Source: Candidatus Micrarchaeaceae archaeon
Lineage (GTDB): Archaea > Micrarchaeota > Micrarchaeia > Micrarchaeales > Micrarchaeaceae
Direction of reading: 5' to 3'
DNA: 42,090 nt
Assembly: GCA_027310825.1 (NCBI GenBank)
Contig: DAIDAC010000008.1
Location: 1 to 42,090, forward strand
Part shown: one piece after another, positions 31,577 through 40,674 of the stretch
Position numbering within the stretch: position 1 is the stretch's first letter
Layout: the number at the start of each line of letters is the position of its first letter
The notes under the pieces: generated by a model
What the model saw: only the letters and a program-made list of their open reading frames with translations
What the model was told of the DNA's origin: nothing
Databases searched by the model: none
Made by a program: the position numbers and the translations under genes

Positions 31577-33811
31577 TCACAACACCTCTAATTTATCATC
31601 GTTTAACTTTAGCGAAACGTGCTCTTTTGCAGTAAAACTCGTTTCTGCCAGAACTTTTCCTTTCCTGTCTATGAACTGAACTTTGTGGCTCTTTCCTTCG
31701 ATAAGCCCTTCTGCTTTTCTTTTCCACGTCTCAGTTATTGGCATGTTGGCGACTTCGTCGCCTAGATAGAATACCTTGAGCTCAGAAAGATTTGGAAGTA
31801 TTACATTCCTCTTCACGTCTTCGGACACCCTTGCTTCTATTGCAAATTGCACGCAAACAGAGCGTGGTATTTTGGCGTTGCAGTTTATTGGTTTTGGTTC
31901 GATTTTTGTGACGACATTTGCATAGTCAATAGTCCTGACGAAAATCGTGTCGTTTGAGAACTTCTCTGTTCCTTCCTTGACTACGTAACTGAATGCACCC
32001 ACTCTGGAGTCGAGATGCTTCAACTTTGATACGACCTTGTCGTCTTCTGCATATGTGAAAACCAAATCCTTTGCTGCTATCGGAGCGACGTCAGGTGCTT
32101 GCTTGAGGTAGAGCTTTATCTGGCATAGGCGTCTTATGCTCGGTTCTATATCGCTTATATTGTGGGTGAGCAACATCAGTCCTATGCCCTGCTTTCTGAA
32201 GTCTTGTATTCTGTATTTCATGTCTTGAACTGCGGCAGCGTCTTCATCTCCGAAAATCAGCTGTGCCTCTTCGAGGCAGATCAGAAGCCTTAACTTTGAG
32301 TCATTGTTCATGTCGAATGTTGATGCAACGGAATAGAGTTGATTCAGTATTAGCGCATAAAGATATGGTTTTGTGCTGTTGCTAACCTTTGAAAGGTCGA
32401 ATACAGCGCCATTTCCCAGCAATTCGCCGATATCTATGCCCTTTTCGACACAGTACTCCGGCCTTGACAGTATTGCCCTTAGATTTTCGAGCGCAGAGTG
32501 GATATTTTCTCCGTGTTTTGTGTGCTTGTACCCGGAAGGTGTCTTCTTCGCGTGCAGTTTCGCAACCGCTTCCTCTATCGCTTCGTAAACTGCAATAGGA
32601 TCGGGTGTTTTTGTCTTTGAATATACCTTCCTGAACGCATTGAGCATGCATTTTTCCATTGGGTTCCTGTAAGGGCCTGCACTCGATGCAGACGATAGTA
32701 TCATTGCAAGGTCTTCGTAGAACTTTACAGTGTCGCATTGCCTCGGGCATTCGAAAAAGTTTATCGGTGTTTTACCATCGTAAAGCCTTATCAGATCCAT
32801 AGAATTTCTTGCCGCGAAGCTGCCCCATTCATCAGTAGGGGAGATTACTGCTAACTTCGTGCCTGTCGCCTTCTTTGCTGACTCAACAATCGACATCGCT
32901 TCGTTTGTTTTGCCTGAACCTGGAAGACCGGTGATGATAAACCCCAAGTTCAATGCAGAAGGATCCATGTTTACCTTCTTTTTTGTGTCCGAGACGGCTC
33001 CTTTCATGTAAGTACCAATCGATAGTTCTCCGTTTTGGCTCGGAAACAGCGTTGGGAGCACATATCCCAGCGAATAAACTCCTCTGAACTGCAGGAAACG
33101 CCCCGCAATATCAACTCCGATAGGAAATGCTTTGCTCTTTGCCATGCTTGAAAGCAAATCTTCTGTAGACTTTACCTTAATTTCCTGGCTTGAGAGAACA
33201 AGAAATCTTGATTTGAGGTAATTCTTTACATCTTGGCTCGACGTCGCGAAGAACATCTTGTAGCACACCCCATTCCGCAGTATTGACCTGTTTATCGATT
33301 CTAGCACTTCCTCTAGCATCATCGCCTCTTCGGAGTTGGAGAAGCTCTCGCTGTGGAAAGTTGTGTTGAATCGCTTGCCCAAAATGTCTGCAGGAGTGGA
33401 AATCGTCTGTGCTGTGTGCCTTTTGCTTAGTATCTGCTCTATCTGCAGCTTCGATTTCTCGATTTCGCCCTTTTCCATAGGGATAAAAGCGATGATCAGC
33501 ATGCCTTTCTGGGCGCTTATGTCAAAAAGATCAGTGAACAGCGTTCCGTTGACAGTATCTGCCTTTCTGTAGAAGGACAGTATAGTCTGCCCCTTGTCGA
33601 TGTTTATGCCGAATGGATTAGAAAGTGAAAGCCCAGGCACGGAAAGCCCCAACGAACTGACATATTCGGTGCTGTTTTTGCCAACTCCGATGTATGTGCG
33701 CACCTTTTCTATGTCGTATACGATTAAAATCGGGTTGTCGCCTATAGAATCGAACAGGACCGTTTTGTCAAACTCCAGATCTGGAACCGACTTTACTTCG
33801 AAGAACTGCAT
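31577..33811 (-). CDS. HerA/FtsK-superfamily ATPase (DUF87-like)
   Basis: The 744-residue protein has an N-terminal region (1-280) without a known domain, then an FtsK-HerA-type ATPase: Walker A GLPGSGKT (295-302), Walker B LLICLEEAQ (about 509-517), and a LLTHNISDIE sensor segment. A beta-rich C-terminal domain (about 640-744) follows. HerA-like pumps move DNA or drive secretion; this one lacks the typical HerA HAS barrel and is longer. It lies with a 39-residue membrane peptide upstream (5 bases) and VapBC downstream, suggesting a mobile or defence-related origin (inference). Confidence 0.78.
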   Translation of the reverse strand: MQFFEVKSVPDLEFDKTVLFDSIGDNPILIVYDIEKVRTYIGVGKNSTEYVSSLGLSVPGLSLSNPFGINIDKGQTILSFYRKADTVNGTLFTDLFDISAQKGMLIIAFIPMEKGEIEKSKLQIEQILSKRHTAQTISTPADILGKRFNTTFHSESFSNSEEAMMLEEVLESINRSILRNGVCYKMFFATSSQDVKNYLKSRFLVLSSQEIKVKSTEDLLSSMAKSKAFPIGVDIAGRFLQFRGVYSLGYVLPTLFPSQNGELSIGTYMKGAVSDTKKKVNMDPSALNLGFIITGLPGSGKTNEAMSIVESAKKATGTKLAVISPTDEWGSFAARNSMDLIRLYDGKTPINFFECPRQCDTVKFYEDLAMILSSASSAGPYRNPMEKCMLNAFRKVYSKTKTPDPIAVYEAIEEAVAKLHAKKTPSGYKHTKHGENIHSALENLRAILSRPEYCVEKGIDIGELLGNGAVFDLSKVSNSTKPYLYALILNQLYSVASTFDMNNDSKLRLLICLEEAQLIFGDEDAAAVQDMKYRIQDFRKQGIGLMLLTHNISDIEPSIRRLCQIKLYLKQAPDVAPIAAKDLVFTYAEDDKVVSKLKHLDSRVGAFSYVVKEGTEKFSNDTIFVRTIDYANVVTKIEPKPINCNAKIPRSVCVQFAIEARVSEDVKRNVILPNLSELKVFYLGDEVANMPITETWKRKAEGLIEGKSHKVQFIDRKGKVLAETSFTAKEHVSLKLNDDKLEVL

Positions 33812-33816
33812 TTCGT

Positions 33817-33936
33817 TCAGAAAACCACCACGTACAGAACAGCAAGGACGACTACAGTAGCAAATATCTTAAGCTTTAGCTCCTTTGTGAGCCTTGGCCC
33901 TGCAGTTGAGCTGTATTTTGTGACGTTCTCCAGCAT
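33817..33936 (-). CDS. 39-residue single-helix membrane peptide, possibly Sec61 beta-like
   Basis: The peptide opens MLENVTKYSSTAGPRLTKEL and ends in one membrane helix, IFATVVVLAVLYVVVF. A TATA element (GTATAAATATG, about 33,966-33,976) puts the transcript start some 10 bases before the ATG. It sits 5 bases before the HerA-like ATPase ATG. The polar Ser/Gly/Pro segment followed by a C-terminal helix is the layout of archaeal SecG/Sec61 beta, but similarity is too short to be sure. Confidence 0.55.
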   Translation of the reverse strand: MLENVTKYSSTAGPRLTKELKLKIFATVVVLAVLYVVVF

Positions 33937-34027
33937 TCACGCACCAATTATTATTTACTTTACTATACATATTTATACTTAACTACACGATAGAAGCACT
34001 TTTAATGTTTTTGAGTGTTTTACACTT

Positions 34028-35257
34028 ATGACATTCCTCTCCGAGCGCAGTAAGCACGCCCAGAACGCCATAGAAGTAGAAGACATAGTCGCTGAAGAGC
34101 TTGTCAAAGAGGGCAGAAAAGTGGTTAGCCTCAATAGAGGTGATCCTGCAAAGTACCTTCCTACTCCGAAATACATAGTCGATTCTTACAAAAAGGCGTT
34201 GGACGACGGAAAGACCGGCTACTCGAAGGCAGAAGGGCTGAACGAACTCGCTGTCGCGATAGCAGGAAGATACAAGCGCATGCATGGACTCAATCTGAAA
34301 AGAGAGGACATAATCTGCACAGCCGGTGTGTCGGAGGCACTCGAGTTCATGAACAGCGCAATGGTGAGCAGCGGCGATAGTGCAATCCTTTTCAAGCCGT
34401 ATTATCCGCCGTATATGTCGCATCTGAGATTGAATGACGGTAATGTTGTTCTTGAAAGGTACAATGAAAGCGACGGCTGGAACGTGCACATCGATGAACT
34501 TAGGCATTCGCTGAGTTATCTCAAGAAGTCAAACCGCTTGAAGAAAGTGAAATATATGCTGATGACAAATCCGAACAATCCTACCGGAACCGTCCTTAGG
34601 CGAAAAGTCCTGGAGGAGATAGTAGATCTTGCCAACGAATACGGACTCTTTCTGATAAGCGACGAAATATATGATGAGATAGTTTACAACGGCGCCAGAT
34701 TCACAAGCGTTTCAGAACTAGCCGAGGGAATGCCACACGCTATCCTCAACGGACTTGCAAAAGATTACGACGCTACGGGCTTTCGGCTTGGCTACATGAT
34801 AGTTCCAGAAGACGACAAAAGGTCGCTGGAGCTGAAGAAGAAGATGGTCGACTACGCCCGTGTCAGGATATCTCTGAACACTCCGTCGCAATGGGCTGCA
34901 GTAGAAGCGATAAACAACGTGAAAGAGCACAACAGGTGGGTAAAGAGCTATGTAAAGGAGATAGAGAAAAGAATGAACTATGCGGTTGACCTTCTTGAGG
35001 AGAATCCCTACCTCCAAGTTGTCAGACCGAACGGCGCTTACTACATATTCCCGAAGATCGACCTGAAGCTGCTTGGCTTCAAGAGCGACATGCAGTTTGT
35101 CGACACGCTTCTCAGGAAAACAGGTGTGCAGATAGTCTGGGGGTCGGCCTTCGGCGAGCCATCTCACCTTAGGCTTGTCGGCCTAGCACCGAAAGAGATA
35201 TTAGAGTATGCGCTCAATAGGTTGAATAATTTCTGTCGCAAAAACGCCAGGAACTAG
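34028..35257 (+). CDS. Class I/II PLP-dependent aminotransferase
   Basis: The 409-residue protein has the fold type I pattern: GAP-like N-terminus RGDPAKYLPTP, TNPNNPTGTV, LISDEIYDEIVY, and the PLP Lys in GLAKDYDATGFRLGYM. The closing Arg region is HLRLVGLAP. It resembles archaeal aspartate/alanine (AlaT-like) aminotransferases. Substrate cannot be fixed from sequence. A TATA-like CTTTTAATG (about 33,999-34,007) suggests a leaderless start at the ATG. Confidence 0.87.
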   Translation: MTFLSERSKHAQNAIEVEDIVAEELVKEGRKVVSLNRGDPAKYLPTPKYIVDSYKKALDDGKTGYSKAEGLNELAVAIAGRYKRMHGLNLKREDIICTAGVSEALEFMNSAMVSSGDSAILFKPYYPPYMSHLRLNDGNVVLERYNESDGWNVHIDELRHSLSYLKKSNRLKKVKYMLMTNPNNPTGTVLRRKVLEEIVDLANEYGLFLISDEIYDEIVYNGARFTSVSELAEGMPHAILNGLAKDYDATGFRLGYMIVPEDDKRSLELKKKMVDYARVRISLNTPSQWAAVEAINNVKEHNRWVKSYVKEIEKRMNYAVDLLEENPYLQVVRPNGAYYIFPKIDLKLLGFKSDMQFVDTLLRKTGVQIVWGSAFGEPSHLRLVGLAPKEILEYALNRLNNFCRKNARN

Positions 35258-35271
35258 TGTAAGCTTATTTT

Positions 35272-35342
35272 GGGCCCGTCGTTCAATGGTAGGACGCTAG
35301 CCTTACACGCTTGCGACGGGAGTTCGATTCTCCCCGGGCCCA
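35272..35342 (+). tRNA. tRNA-Val (UAC)
   Basis: A 71-base cloverleaf with perfect acceptor GGGCCCG/CGGGCCC and discriminator A. The anticodon loop CTTACAC gives UAC. The T arm is GGGAG/CTCCC with TTCGATT. One T-T mismatch in the anticodon stem. No intron and no encoded CCA. CTTTTT follows directly and may end transcription. Confidence 0.93.
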
Positions 35343-35389
35343 CTTTTTACTTGGCGCATCTTTTTATAGCTGCCTTTGTAAACAATTTC

Positions 35390-36328
35390 ATGCAAAAAGC
35401 CCGAAGCATGAAGCAGGCGTCAGCGCTTGAATATCTGGTTACCTACTCTTGGATGATAATCATAATCGCCGTGGCCATAGCGGCGTTATGGCAGCTAGGA
35501 GTATTCGGAGGCGCGAACTCTGGACCGAAAGCGACACCAGGATCATGCCGGGTTGTGAGGCCTGTCGGCAGCATAGCAAGCCTTCAAGGCACGTGCTTTG
35601 GAGAACTGCCGGAGTATGTAGCAAGCATCCCGCTGTATAGCGGTGCAGTGCTATCCAATGCCTTATCGACCAGTCCCGAAACTACACAGAATTTCACCAT
35701 TACGATGTGGACCGATATACCGGATCTTAATTATGGAGAAATTTTAATCGGGTCAGGAGGGAGCGATACTGGATATTTTGCTGCGTATCCTGGTGCAAAC
35801 GGAATATCGTTCAGCTGCCTCCCAGGCTCTCTGGCTTGTACTTTTACTGGCGCTTCTTCCCAAACTGTTCCTTCGACCCAATGGGTATTTGTTGCCGCAA
35901 CTGTCAATTCCATAGGTTCTGGCACCTCTACAATAGTTTACCATTTGAATGGAGCTTCAGACACCGAAACTTCGGGCGGAACAAGTTTCTTAAATTCTGG
36001 GATAGGGATGGGAATAAACATGGGTTCGTGCAAAGTCGGAGTCGCTTATGATAAATGCGCAACCGAGAGCGATGGCTTGATGGCAAACCTTCAGATTTAT
36101 AACGCCACGCTCACGTCAGGAGACATAAATGCAATATATCTGAGCGGGATAGGTGGAGCTCCTTCTGACCTCAACCACCTAATTGCCTGGTACCCACTCA
36201 ATGGAAATCTAAACGACTATAGCGGGTACGGTTATAATTTGATGCCATATAACGCAGAAGGCGGTCTTTACTCGACAAACGGCATACAGTACACCGCTGC
36301 ATGGGAAGGTAATTATACTGCACCATGA
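35390..36328 (+). CDS. Class III signal peptide LamG-like surface protein (paralog 3)
   Basis: The 312-residue protein starts MQKARSMKQASALEYLVTYSW and has the same pilin-like leader and hydrophobic helix (about 17-40) as the two paralogs at 9 and 13 kb. A LamG/concanavalin-like domain (about 95-250) follows, then the tail NGNLNDYSGYGYN and terminal NYTAP. It is more diverged, with TYSWM in place of TYGWA. An internal ATG at 35,408 is an equally possible start given a TATA element near 35,371-35,379. Confidence 0.8.
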   Translation: MQKARSMKQASALEYLVTYSWMIIIIAVAIAALWQLGVFGGANSGPKATPGSCRVVRPVGSIASLQGTCFGELPEYVASIPLYSGAVLSNALSTSPETTQNFTITMWTDIPDLNYGEILIGSGGSDTGYFAAYPGANGISFSCLPGSLACTFTGASSQTVPSTQWVFVAATVNSIGSGTSTIVYHLNGASDTETSGGTSFLNSGIGMGINMGSCKVGVAYDKCATESDGLMANLQIYNATLTSGDINAIYLSGIGGAPSDLNHLIAWYPLNGNLNDYSGYGYNLMPYNAEGGLYSTNGIQYTAAWEGNYTAP

Positions 36329-36391
36329 GCTTGGCTTTTTGGTTCTTAGCTTGGGGACAATCTTTTTATTAGCTAAAAACCAATAGCATTC

Positions 36392-37168
36392 ATGCAGAAC
36401 GCAGAAGAGATTATCGACCGCTATTCAGGAATGATAACTAGGAGCATGGCAGAATCGATGGCCAGCTCTCCTGATTCGGAAAGCGAGATCAAGGCTGATT
36501 CTGCAAGGCGCAACGACACAACAGACGCTGCCGGGATCATACAATTTGCCGGGATGAAGCGAAAGGTCGGGATGAGCCTTAACAGAAGCGAAGATGCATA
36601 CACTGTAAACGTCGAGGACACGGTATACAGGGTTTTCAATTCTGGCGATCGCGGGAAAGGCATAAGGCGGGACATAGTCATCGGCCGCGAAGGCGCAACG
36701 ATAAGAATAATCCTTCATGGGAAAATCGCTGAGCAGATAGACACGGAAAAGGTGTGCCGTGGCGACAAGGTGCTGATAAGAAATGTTGTGCTAGATCCTG
36801 CAACCATGGATTTGGAGAGCAGACCAGACACTTCGTTGATGATGACAACGCAGGCGAAAGCCAAGACTGTTCCTTTGCAGGAACTGCGAGAAGGAATGAA
36901 AAACGTCGACATCTCCGGAAAGCTGGCCGAAGTCGGGATACTGAAGCAAGTCAGCAAGCTGAGCGGAAACGGAACAGTCGCAGTTGTGAACTGTACAATC
37001 CGCGACGCTGATTCTCCTGTTTCTTTGATCCTCTGGGAATCGTCTGCCAACATAGCTTCTAAGATGGTTCCGAATGACACAGTGAGGATAGAATTTTGCA
37101 GCGTACGGTCGAAAAACGGCCTGATTGAAATAGTCGCGAACGAGTATTCCAGAGTGCTGAAGCTCTGA
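36392..37168 (+). CDS. RPA-like OB-fold single-stranded DNA-binding protein
   Basis: The 258-residue protein has two OB-fold-like regions: about 65-140 (YTVNVEDTVYRVF to GDKVLIRNVVLD) and about 170-258 (KNVDISGKLAEVGILKQVS to VRIEFCSVRSKNGLIEI). The second resembles the archaeal RPA/SSB core with TVAVVNCTIRDADSPVSLILWE. No zinc finger is seen. It probably binds single-stranded DNA during replication or repair. It abuts the stop of the convergent AAA gene. Confidence 0.78.
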   Translation: MQNAEEIIDRYSGMITRSMAESMASSPDSESEIKADSARRNDTTDAAGIIQFAGMKRKVGMSLNRSEDAYTVNVEDTVYRVFNSGDRGKGIRRDIVIGREGATIRIILHGKIAEQIDTEKVCRGDKVLIRNVVLDPATMDLESRPDTSLMMTTQAKAKTVPLQELREGMKNVDISGKLAEVGILKQVSKLSGNGTVAVVNCTIRDADSPVSLILWESSANIASKMVPNDTVRIEFCSVRSKNGLIEIVANEYSRVLKL

Positions 37169-39931
37169 TCATCTCTGGCCGTATTTGTCCAGGAATCCTT
37201 GGAACTCCGCAAGCACAGAATCCGATGCAGAAGGCTTTGTGTCCTTTATGATGTTTTCGATAACTTCTGTCGTTACTCTTCCTTCTGAGCCGGTCTCGAT
37301 CTCCTGCTGCATGGCTGCTGTCTTCGCCTTCCTGCATATCTCTGCTATATCTGCGCCGGTGTAGCCCTTTGTCGCAGAGCCGAGCTTTGAGTAGTCGATA
37401 GTGTCAGACGGCGCGCCAGTCAGGAATTTGTTGAACATCGACGTTCTCGCAGCTGCTGACGGCGGCTTTATGAAAAGAAGCCTGTCGAATCTTCCTGGAC
37501 GAAGCACTGCAGTGTCTACGTTCTGTGGCAGGTTTGTTGCGCCGATCACCACCACGTTCTCCATTTTGTTGATTCCGTCTATTTCCTTTAGCACTTCGGT
37601 TGTTATCGAAACGCTGAGCTCGCTTGCGCCCTGACGCTTTGGAAGAAGAGCGTCAATTTCATCTATGAAAATCACAGAGGGCGCGTTCTCCCTTGCTCTC
37701 TCGAATATGTCCTTGATAGTTGCAGTCGCGCGCTCCAGCCCCTGCTCCGAAAGGTCTGAACCCGTTATGCTGAGCATTGCTATGCCCTTCATGCTGTTCT
37801 GCACAGCTTTCATCAGCAAGGTCTTTCCGTTTCCAGGAGGGCCGAACAGAAGGACTCCATTGACTGTCTTGATGCTGTATTTCTTTATCATCTCCGGGTG
37901 AAGGAGCGGTATCTCGATCGCTTCCCTTATCGCCTTCTTCGCCGGCTCAAGACCGATGACGTCTTCCATCGACACTGCGTCAGGCTCTACTTCCTCTATG
38001 GTCTTGTGGGAGCTTCGCTCGAAGTCCATCTTGAATCGCTTGTAGTCGTCGATCTGGCTCAACGTTGTCGACGGCTTTGTCGCCTTTATGACACCAAGTA
38101 TGTCCTCGTGCGTTATCTCAAGGATCTTGTGCTCTGTTGCAGCGTCTTGCGCAACCATCTGCGCCACGCTCTCGCAAAGAGCTTTTATGTCTGCGCCAGT
38201 GTATCGCTCTGTCTTTTCCGCCAGCTCCTTTATCTTCACGTTGTTTGAAATCGGGAGTTTGCCAAGATAGATCTTGAATATTCTTGCACGCCCTTCGCTC
38301 GTCGGCACCGGCATGTAGATCAATCTGTCGAATCTTCCTGGACGCAGTATTGCGTTGTCCAGTATGTCCGGTCTGTTCGTTGCGCCGACTATTATGACGT
38401 TGTTTATCTTCTGGAATCCGTCCATCTCGGTGAGCAGCTGCGTGAGTGCATGCTTGTGTGTGTCGTCGACGCCGGTCGCGTCCCTGCTGGTGGCGAGCGC
38501 ATCTATTTCGTCAAAGAAGAGCACGCACGGGGCGTTTTTCTTTGCGATTGAGAATATGTTAGCTAGCTGCTTCTCTGTCTCTCCCGGAAAAGCAGAGACA
38601 AGGTTGCTTGCCTTAACGTAGTAGAAGCCAGCGCGTATTTCGTTGGCTAGCGCACGCATCATCATTGTCTTTCCGGTTCCAGGAGGGCCGAACAGAAGGA
38701 TTCCTTTTGTAGGTGCGATGTTGTAAGCGGTTGCGATTGCGCGCTCCTCGATCGGCGCGATTATTGCTTCGCGGAGTTCTTTCTTCGTATCCTCGTAGTT
38801 GCCTATGTCTTCGAAACGCTCTGTTGTTGTGCCTCCTGCCAGGTCTTCGAAAGCCTCTCCGAATTTCATTCTTATGTCCTGCTTCCTGACGTCGAGAACC
38901 TTGACAAGGCTTATTCCCTGGCTTTCGAACACATAGAGCGTTGCCGGTGCAATCACGAAGCTTATGAGCGGAAGCACAGGGCTTATCGGATCAAATCCGT
39001 AGCTGCTGGAGAACAAAATGTATGTGAGCGGATAGACTATGCCGAACATTCCTGCTATCGATCCTTTGTACTTCGACCTGCTTAGGCTTGCATACCAATC
39101 CATTGCAAATATTATAGTGCCGAGGATTATGAATTGTATAATGTACCCGGCCGGGCTTATCGCCCACGTCTGTGCTATCAGAGACAGCGAGCTGTTTATC
39201 TGGCTGACTACAGCGTTGCTGAAGAAGTTCTCGAAAGTTGTGGCTAAGCCTGAGCCGAGGTTGGTGATTGTGAAGCCTGCCTTGGCTGCAGTGTCTAACG
39301 GGACAAGCGGGCTTGCAGCTATGGCGCTGTGGGAGACCGATGCACTGTAGAGTATGTAGCCGCTGTTCTGAAGCCCTGTGACTGCTGAAAGCGGAACTAT
39401 CAGCATTATGCTTAGAAGCAAAAACAGCAAAGCGCGTTTGTTGCCTATAGTAAGCACTGCAAGTATGAATGCAGGTATCTCCAAAAGGTAGCCTGCCGGA
39501 GAGAACGCGAGCGTTGTGAGAAGGAGCGCGAAAATCATAATTCTGTAATGCATGTAGCCGTAGATCAGCACAGCGGCTGCGACAAGCAGGAACGCCCATG
39601 CCAACACTGGAGTCTGGTATGCAAATATTGGGAATATGGCGACAAGCAGCGACAGAAGCCCGAGGAATGAATGCTTGAGCGTGATAAAGAATAGCACAAC
39701 TGCAATGACTGCTATCAATGGCAATGGATAGAACTGGAATGTGGTAGAAGAGAAAACGAAAACGAGCGTTATCAGTATAGCGTCGAGAAGGTCCGGGTTC
39801 GACGTGACTTTGTTGATCTGGTCCTTTATGTTGTAGGCGCCCATTGGCCCGTGCCTGTGGCTCTTCCTGATCACTTCTTCGCTCACGCTGCCAGGCTTCG
39901 CTTTTATCTTGGAAGCATCGCTAGCAGCCAC
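37169..39931 (-). CDS. Membrane-embedded double-AAA (Cdc48-type) ATPase
   Basis: The 920-residue protein has about ten membrane helices in residues 45-335, in place of the Cdc48 N-domain. Two AAA modules follow. D1: GPPGTGKT (415-422), FFDEID (about 472), GATNRPD and RPGRFDR. D2: GPPGNGKT (697-704), FIDEID (about 754), GATNLPQ and RPGRFDR. Both keep Walker and arginine-finger residues, so both can hydrolyse ATP. Archaea lack bacterial FtsH, and a role in extracting or refolding membrane proteins is likely but inferred. The D2 pore loop differs from the usual aromatic-hydrophobic pair. The ATG at 39,931 opens MAASDASKIK. Confidence 0.88.
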   Translation of the reverse strand: MAASDASKIKAKPGSVSEEVIRKSHRHGPMGAYNIKDQINKVTSNPDLLDAILITLVFVFSSTTFQFYPLPLIAVIAVVLFFITLKHSFLGLLSLLVAIFPIFAYQTPVLAWAFLLVAAAVLIYGYMHYRIMIFALLLTTLAFSPAGYLLEIPAFILAVLTIGNKRALLFLLLSIMLIVPLSAVTGLQNSGYILYSASVSHSAIAASPLVPLDTAAKAGFTITNLGSGLATTFENFFSNAVVSQINSSLSLIAQTWAISPAGYIIQFIILGTIIFAMDWYASLSRSKYKGSIAGMFGIVYPLTYILFSSSYGFDPISPVLPLISFVIAPATLYVFESQGISLVKVLDVRKQDIRMKFGEAFEDLAGGTTTERFEDIGNYEDTKKELREAIIAPIEERAIATAYNIAPTKGILLFGPPGTGKTMMMRALANEIRAGFYYVKASNLVSAFPGETEKQLANIFSIAKKNAPCVLFFDEIDALATSRDATGVDDTHKHALTQLLTEMDGFQKINNVIIVGATNRPDILDNAILRPGRFDRLIYMPVPTSEGRARIFKIYLGKLPISNNVKIKELAEKTERYTGADIKALCESVAQMVAQDAATEHKILEITHEDILGVIKATKPSTTLSQIDDYKRFKMDFERSSHKTIEEVEPDAVSMEDVIGLEPAKKAIREAIEIPLLHPEMIKKYSIKTVNGVLLFGPPGNGKTLLMKAVQNSMKGIAMLSITGSDLSEQGLERATATIKDIFERARENAPSVIFIDEIDALLPKRQGASELSVSITTEVLKEIDGINKMENVVVIGATNLPQNVDTAVLRPGRFDRLLFIKPPSAAARTSMFNKFLTGAPSDTIDYSKLGSATKGYTGADIAEICRKAKTAAMQQEIETGSEGRVTTEVIENIIKDTKPSASDSVLAEFQGFLDKYGQR

Positions 39932-40043
39932 TCCATCTACCCAGGCTTGCGCCTCTAGTCACCTATATTTAACGCCTAATTTGATATATAGTCTTTTGCT
40001 CAGAGAGAACATATATTAATATTCTGGGGTAAATCTTGTATGC

Positions 40044-40146
40044 CCCGTCGTAGCTCAATGGTAGAGCGATCGCCTGTAGTTTGTAAGGGTCCAGCGCCAC
40101 GCGTGCTGAAAGCGATAGGTTGGGCGTTCGACTCGCCCCGACGGGA
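40044..40146 (+). tRNA. tRNA-Tyr (GUA) with a 31-base intron
   Basis: Acceptor CCCGTCG/CGACGGG with C1-G72, the archaeal tyrosine identity pair, and discriminator A. The D arm is AGCTC..GAGC. Anticodon stem ATCGC/GCGAT closes a 38-base loop starting CTGTAG, giving GUA and a 31-base intron after position 37. The T arm is GGGCG/CGCCC with TTCGACT. A TATA box at about 40,009-40,018 lies upstream. Confidence 0.93.
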
Positions 40147-40157
40147 TTTGTGATAAC

Positions 40158-40613
40158 ATGGAGGAGAATTGTGTCTTTTGCAAGATTGTGAATGGTGCTT
40201 TGCCCTGCTACAAGGTCTGGGAAGACGAAAACTACATGGCGTTCCTAGACATATTCCCCAACATAAAAGGGCAAACCCTTGTGATACCAAAGGCGCATGT
40301 GGATAGCAATGTGTTTGCAATGAGCGTTCCGGAATACGCCAGCTTCCTCAAGGCGACAAGAAAGGTTGCAAAGTTCTTGGAGAAAAGACTGAAGGTAAAC
40401 AGAGTCCATCTTGTATTCGAAGGAACTGCAGTAAACCACCTTCACGCTAAGCTGTATCCTGCGATAGGATACGGAAAGACTTTTGTTGAGACGATAGCTC
40501 CGGAAAAGGTAAAGTTCGACAGTTATCCAGGCTATGTGACTTCGCTGGCAGGACCGAGAGCAACAGACGAGGAGCTAAAGGCAATCCATCAGCAAATAAC
40601 GGGAAACAAATAA
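40158..40613 (+). CDS. HIT family nucleotide hydrolase/transferase
   Basis: The 151-residue protein has the zinc-like opening CVFCKIVNGALPCYKVWED, the HIT core FPNIKGQTLVIPKAHVDSN, and the catalytic motif as VNHLHAKLYP. The usual HxHxH reads H-L-H-A-K: the middle nucleophilic His is kept and the third His is Lys, a variant I believe occurs in a subset of HIT proteins. Substrates are probably AMP-linked compounds. It starts 12 bases after tRNA-Tyr, with a short purine-rich N-terminal codon run. Confidence 0.85.
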   Translation: MEENCVFCKIVNGALPCYKVWEDENYMAFLDIFPNIKGQTLVIPKAHVDSNVFAMSVPEYASFLKATRKVAKFLEKRLKVNRVHLVFEGTAVNHLHAKLYPAIGYGKTFVETIAPEKVKFDSYPGYVTSLAGPRATDEELKAIHQQITGNK

Positions 40614-40674
40614 CTATATAAATCAGGACGAGCGTATAGTTAATCTACATACGTGACACACATTTCTACTACAC

